Assembly: GCA_050084515.1 (NCBI GenBank)
Contig: CM114271.1
Span: 30,938,001-31,002,000, forward strand
DNA from: Blasia pusilla
Lineage: Eukaryota; Marchantiophyta; Marchantiopsida; Blasiales
Reading direction: 5' to 3'
DNA length: 64,000 nt
Shown: piece after piece, positions 12,011-23,899 of the stretch
How positions within the stretch are numbered: the first letter of the stretch is position 1
How the letters are laid out: every line of letters starts with the position of its first letter
Notes under the pieces: generated by a model
Told to the model about the DNA's origin: nothing
The model's input: the letters and a program-made list of their open reading frames with translations, nothing else
Database searches by the model: none
Translations under genes and position numbers: made by a program

Positions 12011-15000
12011 AAAAGAAACTATATCGTTTACACCTAGACTAGAAAACATATCACTATCCATGAGGGTTTCTAGTAGTGATCCAACCTCACAAGATCATGG
12101 TTTACTACTTTTCTTAGCTTCCTCTTGAAGCTTTCTTGACCTTGAGCTTTGCAAGAGGAAGACTTAGTTGGAATCCCAAAGACTCAATGAGTTGTTGATT
12201 CCATAGGTAGTCGAAAAGACGCCAAGCCCTAATTGGGTCGAGTCTTTCCAAGTGTGTAGCGTCTCCCTAGGAAGTTTCTTCCATGAGCCTTGACCAATGT
12301 CCCCAAGTTACTTGCCTAAACCAGAGCGCATCAGTTAATTCCTCAAGCTAAGTCCCTTAGCTCAAACCTGAAACACGACCAAACACGCATCACGGTTAGT
12401 TCCTCCTTCAAGGGCTTGAGCGGGTAGAAAGACAGGGACCCCCCCCTCCTCTAAAGGTACTTCTAGGGTTTTCCAGGGGAACCCCACCTTTCCCATTGTC
12501 CCCCTCACGCCCTTGATTTTGGCCATCAACCCCAACGTGATTTGCGACCTATGGACCAAAGTTTGACTAGTTGTCCATCAAGATGGCATGGTGTAGGTTT
12601 CTTGCAGCTTATGCACCTCTCAACTTCCCAAACGCATCTTGGAGCTCCGACCAGCGTATTAAATGTCTCATGGCTAGTGCCCATGGAGTAGCGACGCCCT
12701 TTTCTCACCTAAGGCTAGTCACAAGACACTTGCACATCTTGCCTAGCGTCAGTCTTGCGGCCGGTTCTGCCGCCCTTCCTAGTCTAGGTTGCAACTTTGG
12801 TGGGTTACACCAAGGTCTTTCCTTCTTGGACCCGCGATCATGACTGGCTTCCTAGTTCCCTTGCTAGTGTGGACGCCATAGAATTTGCTATTCGCGACGA
12901 TGGTCTTTTACACATTGCAAAACTATGGAGACTATGAAGTTGTGTCTCAATAAAAGAGCATAGTAGCTAAAGATAACCCATTTCTTGAGTGGAGATGATG
13001 AGCGCAGTCTGTTAGGATTGAGTCAAGCCTCTCCCCCATAGTCTTGTACATCTAATGGGTGGTGGGATGAATTTATGTCCTAAATGAAGACAAATAGAAA
13101 GTTGGGTCTTCTTCATTGTCTCCGTCGCCACTCCTTATAGCAATACCTCTTATGCCACTATGTGTATCCAAATAGATTCTTGTGTAGAATCTGTAACTAC
13201 GATGTTGGTTACTACTGCCTCAACCTCATATATTGTATAAAAACCATCACGAGAAAGGGAATCCTACATGGAGTAGTGCCAATCACTTTGCAAGTGGAAG
13301 TCGCTCTCGTGAGCAATATAAAGCATGATATGTATCTGTGAGCGGAAATCCTTTCACCCCTAATTGGAAAATATGCTAACTGCATACCAAGAGAATCTAG
13401 ACTCCGACGACATTCCCAATGTGTCAAACCAACCACAGATTGTTGGGGGATGCCTAGGCAGAACTGCATCGCTATGGTGAAAGTAAGTGGTGCAATACAA
13501 AAAGCCAAAATAAGAGGGTGAGCTCCCATCCTTGAACCATATGGCTTTTGACTAGAATTCGTAAGATGCATGCATCACTAACAAATGTCATGATTCCATT
13601 GGGTAGGTGAACATCATTATACCTCAGCCTTCCCTTCCCAAGATCAATAGAGTGTAATGTACAACTCTAGGAAAAAGGTACTCTTTCTATCGCAAAGTAC
13701 TAAGTTCGTTCCCAAGAGACTAGTGTTTCTTGAGTAAAGAGAGGTTTTATAAGGAATAACAAGAATAACTCCTTTTTCACTAACTTTACTAACTTACTAC
13801 AACTACACTGTCTTGACAAGTACAAAAGAATAAAAGGATTTTCTTCCCTCTTGGAAAAGACTCTTCTCAAGTGCAGACAAAGACTCTTTCGAATCTGGAA
13901 TAATAAAGCTCCACGAAGACCTCAAAGAGATCTCAAGAATGACGGCTCATCCTACTTTCAGAACTGAATCTATCATGGCAGGTCACTTACTGTTTACTGT
14001 TATTGTGTAACAGCTTTCCTACGCTCTACCTGATTATCTTCTGGAAATCGGAAATCTCAAGTCTCAACTCTCATCTCTAGTGCATCCCAATAGTATCTGC
14101 ATTCAGTTCCGCACATCAGAAAGCATGAGAGAAGACTCTTCTTTTGCATCAAAGAGTGGAAAGACTAGAAAGTGTTACAAGCTTCAGAGCGCAGAAGACT
14201 CTTTGGCTCAGATCATCCCCAACAAACTCCTTATCCAATTCACCAAGACTACTGAGAAAACTTCCCACATAAAAGAATGACTCTAACCAATAGTACCGGA
14301 GAATTCGTGACATAAGGGAATGATCCCTTCTTCTTCTCATTCATTCTTTAAATAGTATTTTACAACTCTGATTGATCTTCCTATTCTAATCTAGATTTCT
14401 AACTGCTAATCCTACTTCCTCTATTCAGATTTTGCCAACTCTTCATCTTCCTAAGACTGTTCCTTGCCTTGGCTATTTATTTCGGCTCTCTTTTAACCGC
14501 CGTGACGGTTCAATCTTCATGGTCTTCACGCTCTTTGCAGTCTTCGCAGTCCTATCTTCTCAAAGACTGTTTGATCTTCGTTCTTTATTCACAGTCTCTG
14601 CTCTTTGGTTTTTGTTTATAGTCTTTGCATGAAGACTCCTTTGGGACTTTGGCTGCAAAGAAGTTCTTTACAGGTCTGCATTTAACTGTCTTTAGAGCCG
14701 TTTTCACTCCTCCAAGACACTTCCCTGATCTTCCAATCTCCTTGCCTTCTCAATGGAGTTTTACTTACTAGCCTTATCAAGTACTCTTCCAACTATTTCT
14801 CTTCCTCTATTCATATTTACAGTCTTCTACGAAATCTTGAATCTTCAGTCTTCCTTCCTAAAGACTTTTACCTATTTTTGTACAAAAACCATCCAAAATA
14901 CAAAATTCTCACAAGAGTGGGTTATTACATGGAGACACCAACATGGAAGGAAAAGTAGTAGATAGGGTCAAATGTAATCCTAGATAAAGGGAGAGGGAAA

Positions 15001-16680
15001 CCATGGCAAAGTTCATCTTGAATAGTATGGGGAATAACCTCTGGTAACCTCTCGCAAAAAAAATAAGTCTCAAATAAATCTATGATGCTGCCAAGCTGAC
15101 ATCTCAACCACTCCTATGACTCAAGAGGGGATGATACTATGAGAAGCACCAAAGAGCATCCATATTCTTCTCGAGGGATCATCCATCTAAGTCTATCAAA
15201 GTCAAGATGTTTGGTCGGGAAGTGGTTCCAAATTCCTATGCAAGTGAGAATTTAGAATGAGAATTTAGAACAAATAGCAGGGTACCTGTGTAGGTTGAGG
15301 CATGAATGCAACTTACCAAAAGGGGACATGAACCATTCCATCATCCTCGAGAGAGAATCCCCACAAAAATCATGCATATCTACATTATCTTTGGACTAGC
15401 AATCATGGCACTAGACTCTCTTCCCATCCATGGTAATGGTCCACTAAGTTTTTTTCTCTCAACTACCCTCTCAAAATTTGCTTTCATGTAATGCCTAAAT
15501 CTCCCCCTCAAGCTCACAAAGAGAAACGATGGAAAGGTAGATAGGCATGATGGAAAAATTGAGGATGTAGGGAGTGAATGGGGGAAACAAGGATCTAAAT
15601 GAATGGTAACAAAAGTCTATGTGAGAAGGAAGATATGGAGAAAATAATGCATTGGGATACTTCTATGGAATAGAAAGCAACTTGAAAATTTACGAGAACA
15701 AAATAAGACCCAACCTATATTCTTGCAATGGGGATTAGAAGGGATGGATGATAACATGAGGTGGATGGGAGGAGAGGAAAGCCACATGGAAATCATTCTC
15801 ATTGTGAATGGGACTCTACTAAGAATTTGAACTTTAAAATGCAATAAAAATATAGAATTCACTAGAGGAGTTGAGGTACAAAGCTGTGCGAAGAGCATGC
15901 TAAGCACTCATTTTAACATATAACATTCTCTATACAATGCCCCACAAAATCTGCTCTCCCCTCTTGAGGCCCATTAGGATCAAAAACCACCACATCACCT
16001 AATAGACAAAAGCCACCTCAGGACATAACAAGATCAACTCTTCAAGAAGAGTTGGCTTGTGTAGTAGAAGATAGGATATGTAGCTAGTCTTGCTCAATGG
16101 TGTACCCTTATTTCAATTTTTTTCTAGCTTATTTCAATTTGTGGCTTTGTCCTAAAGCCATAAATTTCTTATCTCGACGATAAGGGATATCACAATAATC
16201 CACAACATTTGGGCTTGCAAACCTGGAGAAAATATTGTATGTTGAGTTTATTTGAAGATTCATATTTTTATGTATTTTTTCATATAATTACCAACCATTA
16301 TTATAGTGAAAAATACAAACTCTTCTCTTGGAGCATAGTGGCTCCAAGAGCAGGGTTTACAAAACTCTAAAAAACTCTAAAAAATGGTTAAGTTTAGGGT
16401 TGTAAAATGTATTTCTATTTTGCACGCCTAAAATTTTCAGGCGCAAAAACTCTCATAACCCTCTTGGCCATCAATACCAGGTGTCAATAGGGAGTCCCTT
16501 TACTAGAGTGCAAATTTATGATGAATTTCAAGTACCGTTATAAAATACAATTCAAATATGGTCCAATAGGACAAGGTCCTTAAGAAAAAATATGTGTATT
16601 ATTAGGGAGAATCTAATCAGTCTTTGCAAAAATTTCCACAATAGGAGGAAAAAGTAACATACGGTCACATACCATACCAA
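12011..16680. other. Long AT-rich region with no recognisable gene
   Basis: I see only short frames with no conserved motifs. The texture (short open stretches, decayed direct repeats) suggests old transposon sequence, but I cannot assign any family. Confidence 0.45.
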
Positions 16681-17158
16681 GGTTGCACACGAAAAAATTC
16701 CGTGTCCGTCCTTTCGACGGACGTGCGGGCCTGAGTACCCCCGAGCCCAACTCGCCTATAACATAAACCCATGCTCGGCAACCTGTACTCATTTTTGTAG
16801 CCAACACCAGCGCCCCCTAAGCTCGTAGGGCTGGCTGGGCCCGCACTGGGCGGGCTCAAGGATCGAGGGCTTAGGGTAAACCCTAAACCTTGGTTGCGGG
16901 CTTGAGTCTACCCTATGGGCCCTAGGTAGGCCCAACTTAAACTTCAGCAAGCCAGTTTGGGCTAGTGCGGACCGTACGGGGGCTAGGCAAGGGCTCATAG
17001 CTTGTACACCCGTTCGATCATTGCCTTGACAAGCCTACATCCGTTCTCGCGTCCCAAGCCTATGCGGGTCACTGTGGTATGTGCCAAGAAACCCGAGAGG
17101 GGGACCTGTCAGACATGTCCGTAGACATGTGCAGACTTATCCTATTCAGTGCAATCTT
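16681..17158. mobile_element. GC-rich TIR (MITE-like) element, copy 1
   Basis: The left end reads GGTTGCACAC and the right end, reverse-complemented, begins GATTGCACTG. Both ends are followed inward by GTCC/GGACATG motifs shared with the copies at 37.5 and 48.2 kb. The body is rich in GGGC/CCCGC words and codes for nothing. The 7-bp ATACCAA occurs directly on both sides (16674-16680 and 17159-17165), consistent with a target duplication of hAT-like length. It looks non-autonomous; the transposase family is unknown. Confidence 0.5.
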
Positions 17159-17509
17159 ATACCAAACACATGTGTCATATTTATTTGTATTTTTAATTTA
17201 AAAATTTGATTATAATCACTAAATATTATGAATATCAATAATTTTTGTGATGTCTCCCTTTAGGTACCCCATTGTGTCTTATGATGGATGGAAATAACTC
17301 AAATGATGGTGCATTTTAAAAATCCCACTGCTCCAAATTGCTGTGAAAAGAATTGGAAAGGAAATTTTGATAAGGGAAATTCAAATTAGTAATTAAGGAA
17401 GGGGATATTATTATGTAAGGAAAATCTCTTCTAAAAGAAGTCAATTATTTTTTCAAAAGGGAAATAAGAGATATCATATAATCTCTTATGCCTTGAGTCC
17501 ATCTTTATC
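17159..17509. other. AT-rich spacer, nothing recognised
   Basis: There are short AT-rich frames only, between the GC-rich element and the copy-3 retrotransposon remnant. Confidence 0.5.
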
Positions 17510-18880
17510 TCTACACAACATACGTCATTGTAATTATCTCCATAACTTATTAAGTTGGAAACCACAAAATTGATGTCATTGATTACATATCAAAGATCTC
17601 CATTAAATTTAGAAATCAAATCTCATATACTCTTTGGATCTTTCTCATATCAAACCAAACCCACTCTCATGAGGAGAGGCTTGGATTACTCACAACGAAA
17701 GGAGGACAATAGCTTTGCCGCCTCATAGAAGGATGTCCAATAGAAAATGAACTCTTTAAGCTTCCTCCCCTTGATGTATATATGCCCTCTCCCTATCCCC
17801 CAGGCTCTCTCCTTAATAACATGTGCACACATATCATTCTTCCATCCCTGATTCTCAATGGCAAGTTAAGGGGCGCGCACCTTCAAAATGGGAACTCAAT
17901 TATACCCAACATAGAGAACTTACCTAAGATACTAAGTTTCTATAAATTTCCCCAAATTTTCCATAAATAGAAATTGAATTATGGATTAGTTGGATTGCTC
18001 AAACGACCACATTCCCCAACTTCCTAACAAGTGATCCTCGATCTACAAGTGTCAATGCATGTGCCCTCTAACTAGATATGCTGCATAGATACTATCTATT
18101 CCATTGCTGATTGACATGACCATTGTTGTGTGTGTACACATTACTAAACAACATACATTATTATCATAAATAGGTGATACTTGACCGACAAGTGTCGATG
18201 CTCGCTCCCTCTGGGTATCTTGTATAGATTTTATCTACTCCACTACAAATTGATGTGACAATTGTTGTACGCATACACATCTGCACAACATGGATTTTTA
18301 ATTACCATCCACACAACTCATTAAGTTAGAAACCATATTCAATTGTTCCATGGAGACTAGACACATAGATGATCTTGTACCAAAAGGTCTCCAATTTCCC
18401 TTCTAGTTGGTTGGTAGGTCTCTCTACCTCATGACAACTATCTATTCCTACCTATAATAACAAACATTTACGTGGTGCTAAGTGCAAAAAGGCCAAATGC
18501 TCAAGTGGCCACACTTTTAATTTCCTCTTGATAATCCATATAACTCTCTCAAGTCTAGATCCATAGTTACTTGTCCTATGTACATCTAGGATACCTTCAT
18601 TGTCCTTGAGAAACCCTAGTGACTCAGTAGCGAGGGGTGGAGCCAAACATGATGTATACCACCCTCCTGAACATCCATCATGTACTCGCATGATGGCCGT
18701 ACCTCATGATGATCCACACAACATGTAATATAACTTTATATAAGCTTGTAGGTATCATTGCTAGGCTTGGGTACACAGTCCCATCAATATTCGCAATGTA
18801 ATATGGCATGTTGTTATGCACATGATCGATCCTTCCGATGATGGAATAATTTGTCATGTCATATAGATAATGAGGATCAA
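17510..18880 (-). pseudogene. 3'-end remnant of the DNMT/PHD Ty3-gypsy family (copy 3)
   Basis: Read on the minus strand from about 18880: the end of the integrase GPY/F-like module (cf. KDHV...NIDGT in the other copies), then a damaged PHD finger (HDGCSGGWYTSCLAP at about 18640-18690) ending in the PRCT-stop seen in copy 1. Next come the flanking repeat X2 (about 18260-18400), an LTR-like segment related to copy 1 (shared AGGCTTGG and GCCTCAT words) and repeat X1 (about 17510-17620). It is heavily frameshifted and clearly dead. It also has an internal duplication of roughly 170 bp around 18000-18250. Confidence 0.6.
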
Positions 18881-21336
18881 CTAGAGCTTTGAGCTAAGTG
18901 CAAAGTAGGATAAGTTTTGTTGTTGGAAGCCAAAACGGACCAAAAATGAGACCTAGGAAGTTTGGAAAGAGCCAAGAAAAGTTACAAAAACAAGTTACAA
19001 AAACAAGTTACAAAAAAGAAAAACTTGGAAAACCTGCCATGGTAGTGTCATCGGAAAAGCAATTTTGGAAATGTGCTTCTAGAAAGTTAACATTTGAAAA
19101 AGTATGAACAAAATTTATTGCCAGAAATATATCACCGCAATCCCCAAACATGTGTCTTCCTCTCAAGACACCACATTGCCCTCTCTCAAGACGCTATATA
19201 GACCCCACATGCCTTCTTGATAACACCAAAAAATCTTCCATTTTACCCAATTTACCGAATGAAAAGATTTTTATTCTATCTCTACCAATTTTCACTCATT
19301 TTGCACTATTGTTTGAATGATCTTCTTGCCTTTCTGGTGCCTTTGCACATGACACTAGAATATCTCAAGCACTCTAACACTACCTCCACATCAATCCACC
19401 ACCAATAAATTGTATGGAAAAATGGGCAACACTTCCATGCACAACCATCTAAATGAAAAAGTAAAACATCCTACAACAATTACTCCAACCACGTACCACT
19501 GGAATTGGTTTACTATCTCCCACCCTTTACCACCCCTCAATGTGGATCTATATACGTGGGGTAGTATCCCTACACCCTTTCAAGCCTAGTATTTTTCTCT
19601 TCTTACTATCCCTTTATCCCTCCACAACAAGGGTAATTTGCAACCCCACAACCATGGTAGTTTTTTAACCCCCCCCTCCCCATCCTCCTCTCCCATTTCC
19701 CTTATATAAATCATAAAAGTATTGCGCCATCATATTTTAATCAAGCTAACAATTTGAAAATAGAGGATAGAAAAAACCCAACCTTTTTTGATGCTCTCAA
19801 GCAGTGTAAAAAGCCCAATATTTATGTATTTTATGACGGAAAATCCAAAAAATATCCACGACCCCCTAATGTCATAATCCAAATTTATGATGTGTGGCAG
19901 GTTATAAATTTATCATAACTATTATGCCACCATAGAAGTCATAAAACCTTTTTTTCATATGCACAACCAGATGTTATAATCAAGTCATTAGATTATGATG
20001 TATTGGACTTTGCAAATGAGGGTTTAATTTAAAGTGAAAGAGGTCTTAAATTAGGGTTCAATAGGCACCCTCTTAACATTAGAGTATGACTTCTTAGACA
20101 TTGTAAGTGGAGGAATCTTCTACCCCAAGCTTTTTGGGAGAGGAGAGAAAAGATTAACTCTTTTTTTGAGTCTATGTTTTATCCAAAGAAATGATACAGT
20201 GAAATGTTTTTGTAAAGGGAAATGCTTAGAAGGTTTCTAGGTGTGAAAATGGAAGTGTGGAGTGTAGCTTTATTAGAGATGACATTTGAGGGACATTCAA
20301 TGAATGAAATTTAATTCACCATGTATTTGAAATGGTAATGAGTCTTGTAAGCTAAGGTAGTGGTTGGTTCATGAAAATGATAAGCATGTCACATTGTCAA
20401 AAGCTTTTACCACTAGAATATATGCTTTTAGGGTGGTAAAAAAAGTTTTGCTCTTTTTGTGATGGGTTAATGGTTTGTTGATGTTAGAACTCACCAATTC
20501 TACGGAGTGGTACTTTAGGATAGAACCATGCGAAGAGGTGGTAATTTAGCTTCCACAAGTTCTTTTAATGGAACACGATAGTTTGAAGAAAAGCACTTTT
20601 TAAGAGAACAAGTTTTTTGTAGGATGCTTTCTAAATTTGAAATCGTTCCCTGTGAAGGGAATCGCTAAAAGAGGGCTGAAAGAATACTTATTTTGTAACA
20701 TTCCATCCTAAGCTATAAGGCCTTAATTTTTTATATATCAAAAATTTATTCATGTTAGTTGATATGTTGGATAATATTTAGGGTATAATTCTTACACTAA
20801 AGTAGACCTTGAGAACATCTAGTCCTTCAATGGATATTTCTTTTTTCTAAAATATTGAGGTTAAAATTGGTCATATCATGATGACATGTGAATGGTCGTT
20901 TCAAAATTAAAAACATAAAAATATCCCCGTGACATTCTTAAGGCAAAAGTACTCATAAATTTGAAAAAAATATTATGTTTAAAAATTTGGAATTGAGGTG
21001 GTCCAAATTGTAGGAGGAGGAATGGAAGAAAGCTTCCTTCATTCTTCTTATATTCTTATAAAATCATTTGGGCATTTCTCTCTAAGAAGAAAGGAAAGAG
21101 AAAGCCTGCATAAAAGGGTAATGGGAGAAAACATCAATAAGACTTTGGGAAAGGAATCTTGATATAATGATAAAGGTTTTAGGATTGGAAATTAGCTAAC
21201 ACCGGTCATAATGGTTTTCCCTTTCCTCTCCAATTTTTTTTGGATTTTTTGGGTTTAAGTGTGGGAGCCCGGGGCCAAATCTGCTCTCATGCCCTGATAA
21301 GATGGCTGGTAGGATGTGAGATAGGGCACGTGATAT
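18881..21336. other. AT-rich region, no gene recognised
   Basis: No open frame carries recognisable motifs. There are several homopolymer runs. I see nothing supportable here. Confidence 0.5.
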
Positions 21337-21460
21337 GTGGCATGGAACAAGATGGGCTATGGGATATGGTGTTTAATTAATGACTTATCTAAAAATAAAT
21401 GGATCTATTTTCTCAAAGAAAAATTTAAATTATTTCAAATACTTGATAAGTTTAAGAATC

Positions 21461-21583
21461 TAGTTGAGAGATTATTTGAATATTTCATTCTTAAATTCAA
21501 TTTGAAATCTAATGGAGTATATGAGTTTGATGTTGTCATGGATCCATATTTAAGAATGAAATATTCAAATAATCTCTCAACTA
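21461..21583. repeat. 36-bp perfect inverted repeat, 51-bp loop
   Basis: Arms 21461-21496 and 21548-21583 are exact reverse complements, checked base by base. They lie in the copia integrase remnant. Perfect arms in otherwise decayed sequence imply a recent inverted duplication or conversion. Confidence 0.85.
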
Positions 21584-21600
21584 TAGAATGACATGAACTA

Positions 21601-21637
21601 CCATTCTATATCTTTTATCTCTAAAGATATAGAATGG
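21601..21637. repeat. 15-bp perfect inverted repeat, 7-nt loop
   Basis: CCATTCTATATCTTT is followed after TATCTCT by its exact reverse complement, 18 bp beyond the larger inverted repeat. Confidence 0.85.
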
Positions 21638-22107
21638 TCCATCAATTGAACATTTCATGAGGAAATAGAGTAGGGCTAGAGAATTCAAGTCCTCATTCAA
21701 TGCCCATCCTTAGAGCATTAAATAAGGTGAAGACATAATATGCAAAGATTCAAGCATAGTGACTTCCTGGATATTTACCATACGTACATGGTGATGAGTC
21801 TTCAAGAATAGGAGTTGAGTACTCTTAAAGAGGAAATACAAAAATTAACTTGGAGTAAACCTACACATGAAGAGCTTATGTCCTTGGAGAATCAACCAAC
21901 TTGGAAATGGGTTGATCTTCCATAAGGCATGAAGGCGATTGAATGAAGATGGCTTTAAATTCTAGATGATTATGTTAGCAGATACAAGGCTAGGTTAGTA
22001 GCCAAGAGATATGCACAAAAATATGGCTTAGACTATAATGAGACATTAAATCATTATAGCCAAGATAAAGGAAAGATAATCATTGTTGTAGCATGTGCAG
22101 CTAGCAA

Positions 22108-22110
<3 letters not shown>

Positions 22111-22175
<65 letters not shown>
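22111..22175 (+). repeat. (AG)n microsatellite, about 65 bp
   Basis: An uninterrupted AG dinucleotide run begins immediately after the copia RT codons AASKG, so it expanded inside or at a break in that remnant. Confidence 0.95.
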
Positions 22176-22178
<3 letters not shown>

Positions 22179-22707
22179 GCGGTTCACATGGAGTTGCCCT
22201 CTTCGTCTTGGATTAAAACCGGAGCCATTCTGGTTGAGGCAATAGAACCTTGCAAACGGCTCTATCCCAACCTCTTATCTCCTATTTTTAGAAGATTTTT
22301 TTTCCGTGGATGGAGGCACAGAGGGAAGGGATTTAGGGTAGACACACAGAGCAACGAGCACTTTACACACATACTTGAGAGCATTTTCCATTGTTATATC
22401 ATACTTAAGGAGTTATGATGTCTAATTTTTTTCCTTTACTTGAAAAATTTGGACATACATATTCTAGTAGGTGAAGAATAAGGAGGTTTTCATTGATAAT
22501 ACGTTAGCTATCATTATGGATCTTTTTGGGTTATTTTAAGCATTATTTCTTGAAGGAGGAATGTTTAGTGAAACTGAGCTTGTTACTTTTATGATGGGGA
22601 TTACTTAAGACGACGAAGTTGATTTTCAAAGTTTATTCATGTTATATAATTTCATGATCCAAAAGTGGCATCAAAGTCAATTAAGTGGAGGAAGAGAGTT
22701 TTAGGTA

Positions 22708-22896
22708 ATGCCAAGACAATTCACTTGGTGGGAGGTCATTCATAAGAAGGTTTTGACTTATAATGACAACTTTCTTTACATTTACATGAGAAGCCGATAT
22801 AGAATGTCTTTTGAAAATTTCCAGAAACTAATAGATGTAATCGAACCATTCACGGCGAGTAATCTGGATTACTCGCCTAGATGTAATCGAAACTAG
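22708..22896 (+). pseudogene. PIF/Harbinger-like transposase fragment
   Basis: The fragment WWEVIHKKVLTYND ... YMRSRYRMSFENFQKLIDVI resembles the N-terminal helix-turn-helix region of plant PIF/Harbinger nucleases, where an FRMS..F..L motif precedes the DDE core. No DDE core follows; it stops after about 60 codons. Confidence 0.45.
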
Positions 22897-22977
22897 GCCA
22901 GCGTTGTAGAGAGCAAAAAAAATATTTGAGATGATAAAGTGTGTTGCGGTAGTTATCTATCGATTTCAACGTTGTGT

Positions 22978-23099
22978 CGTACGCATCCACATCGCTACAC
23001 AACATACATCGTTGTCAACGAACACACACAAACACGCACAATCCCATCCTAACTCATGGCATCCAAACAACGAGACAAGAAATACCAAAATATCTCCAG
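22978..23099 (-). repeat. Repeat X1 of copy 1, outside the 3' LTR
   Basis: It matches 23615-23741 (X2) closely; shared words include ACACAACATACATCG and AACTCATGGCATCCAAACAA. It lies on the outer side of the 3' LTR, an unexpected place. Confidence 0.7.
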
Positions 23100-23612
23100 T
23101 AAATCAAGATCCAATCTCTCTCACAACACAATAGTTCTCACATGTGTGCACTCTCACATATCTCTCTCAATGTCAAACTAAACCCACTCTACTAATGAGA
23201 GGCTTGGGTTACACACACAAGGTAAGCAAGACCATAGCTCCTCCGCCTCATGCCAAGAGGTTCAACAAAGAGAGAATGAGCTCTCAAGCTCTCTCTCCTT
23301 GAGGTATACCCCTCCCCTCTCCCAAGCTCTCTCCATGGTAACCTATGCTCCCAAGTCACCTCCTTGGCTCTTGACCTGATGTAGGAGGTCAAGCGCCACT
23401 TACCAAAAATATAAATTCGATCATATATTCAAAATGGTACTTACCTAAAATAGCAAGTTCCTCAATATGGCTCCAAATGAGCCGAAACGAAGGGGAAACA
23501 TGCTCTCTCAGATTTCCCGGGGCCTTAGCAGGTCATCCTTGACCTATTAAGCCTGTCCTCCACTACTCACGAAGGCGCTCTACTAGATCTCACTGATCTA
23601 TTAGATGTGACA
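23100..23612 (-). repeat. 3' LTR of copy 1
   Basis: The part from about 23304 to 23612 aligns with 37165-37461, with long shared words such as CTATGCTCCCAAGTCACCTC. On the minus strand it begins TGTCACATCT, the TG end expected of an LTR and close to the TGTCATGACC of copy 2. The exact outer end is uncertain. Confidence 0.65.
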
Positions 23613-23614
23613 GC

Positions 23615-23741
23615 CATCGTGCGTATCCACATCGCTACACAACATACATCGCTATCACCGAACACACACACAAACACACACGATCCCATGCTAACTCATG
23701 GCATCCAAACAACGAGACAAAAAGTACCAAAATATTTCCAA
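23615..23741 (-). repeat. Repeat X2 of copy 1, between poly-purine tract and 3' LTR
   Basis: This partner of X1 is flanked inward by the minus-strand poly-purine tract (reverse complement of CGCCCCCCTAG, about 23743-23753). Normally the LTR starts right after the tract, so X2 is either the start of U3 or an extra module. Confidence 0.65.
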
Positions 23742-23899
23742 TCGCCCCCCTAGTTGGTGGTTAGGTCCCTCTAACTCCAGATAGCCATCTATCCCTACCT
23801 ACCATGATATACATCTCTCGGACGCTAAGAGCAAGAAGGTCGGGTCCTCATGTGGCCCCATCGTTAGTCACCTTCTTGTCATCCATGTCATAGACACAA

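Larger units (their letters stand above)
21337..22110 (+). pseudogene. Ty1/copia pol remnant (integrase piece, then RT piece)
   Basis: At about 21385-21480 the plus strand encodes NKWIYFLKEKFKLFQ...FKNLVE, matching the copia integrase stretch near the second catalytic Asp. At about 21850-22110 it encodes the start of copia reverse transcriptase: NQPTWKWVDLP, RYKARLVAKRYAQKYGLDY, NET and then VACAASKG, broken by several stops. The sequence between them is missing or scrambled and includes two inverted repeats. The RT reading is cut off by a GA microsatellite exactly after the AASKG codons. Confidence 0.7.
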
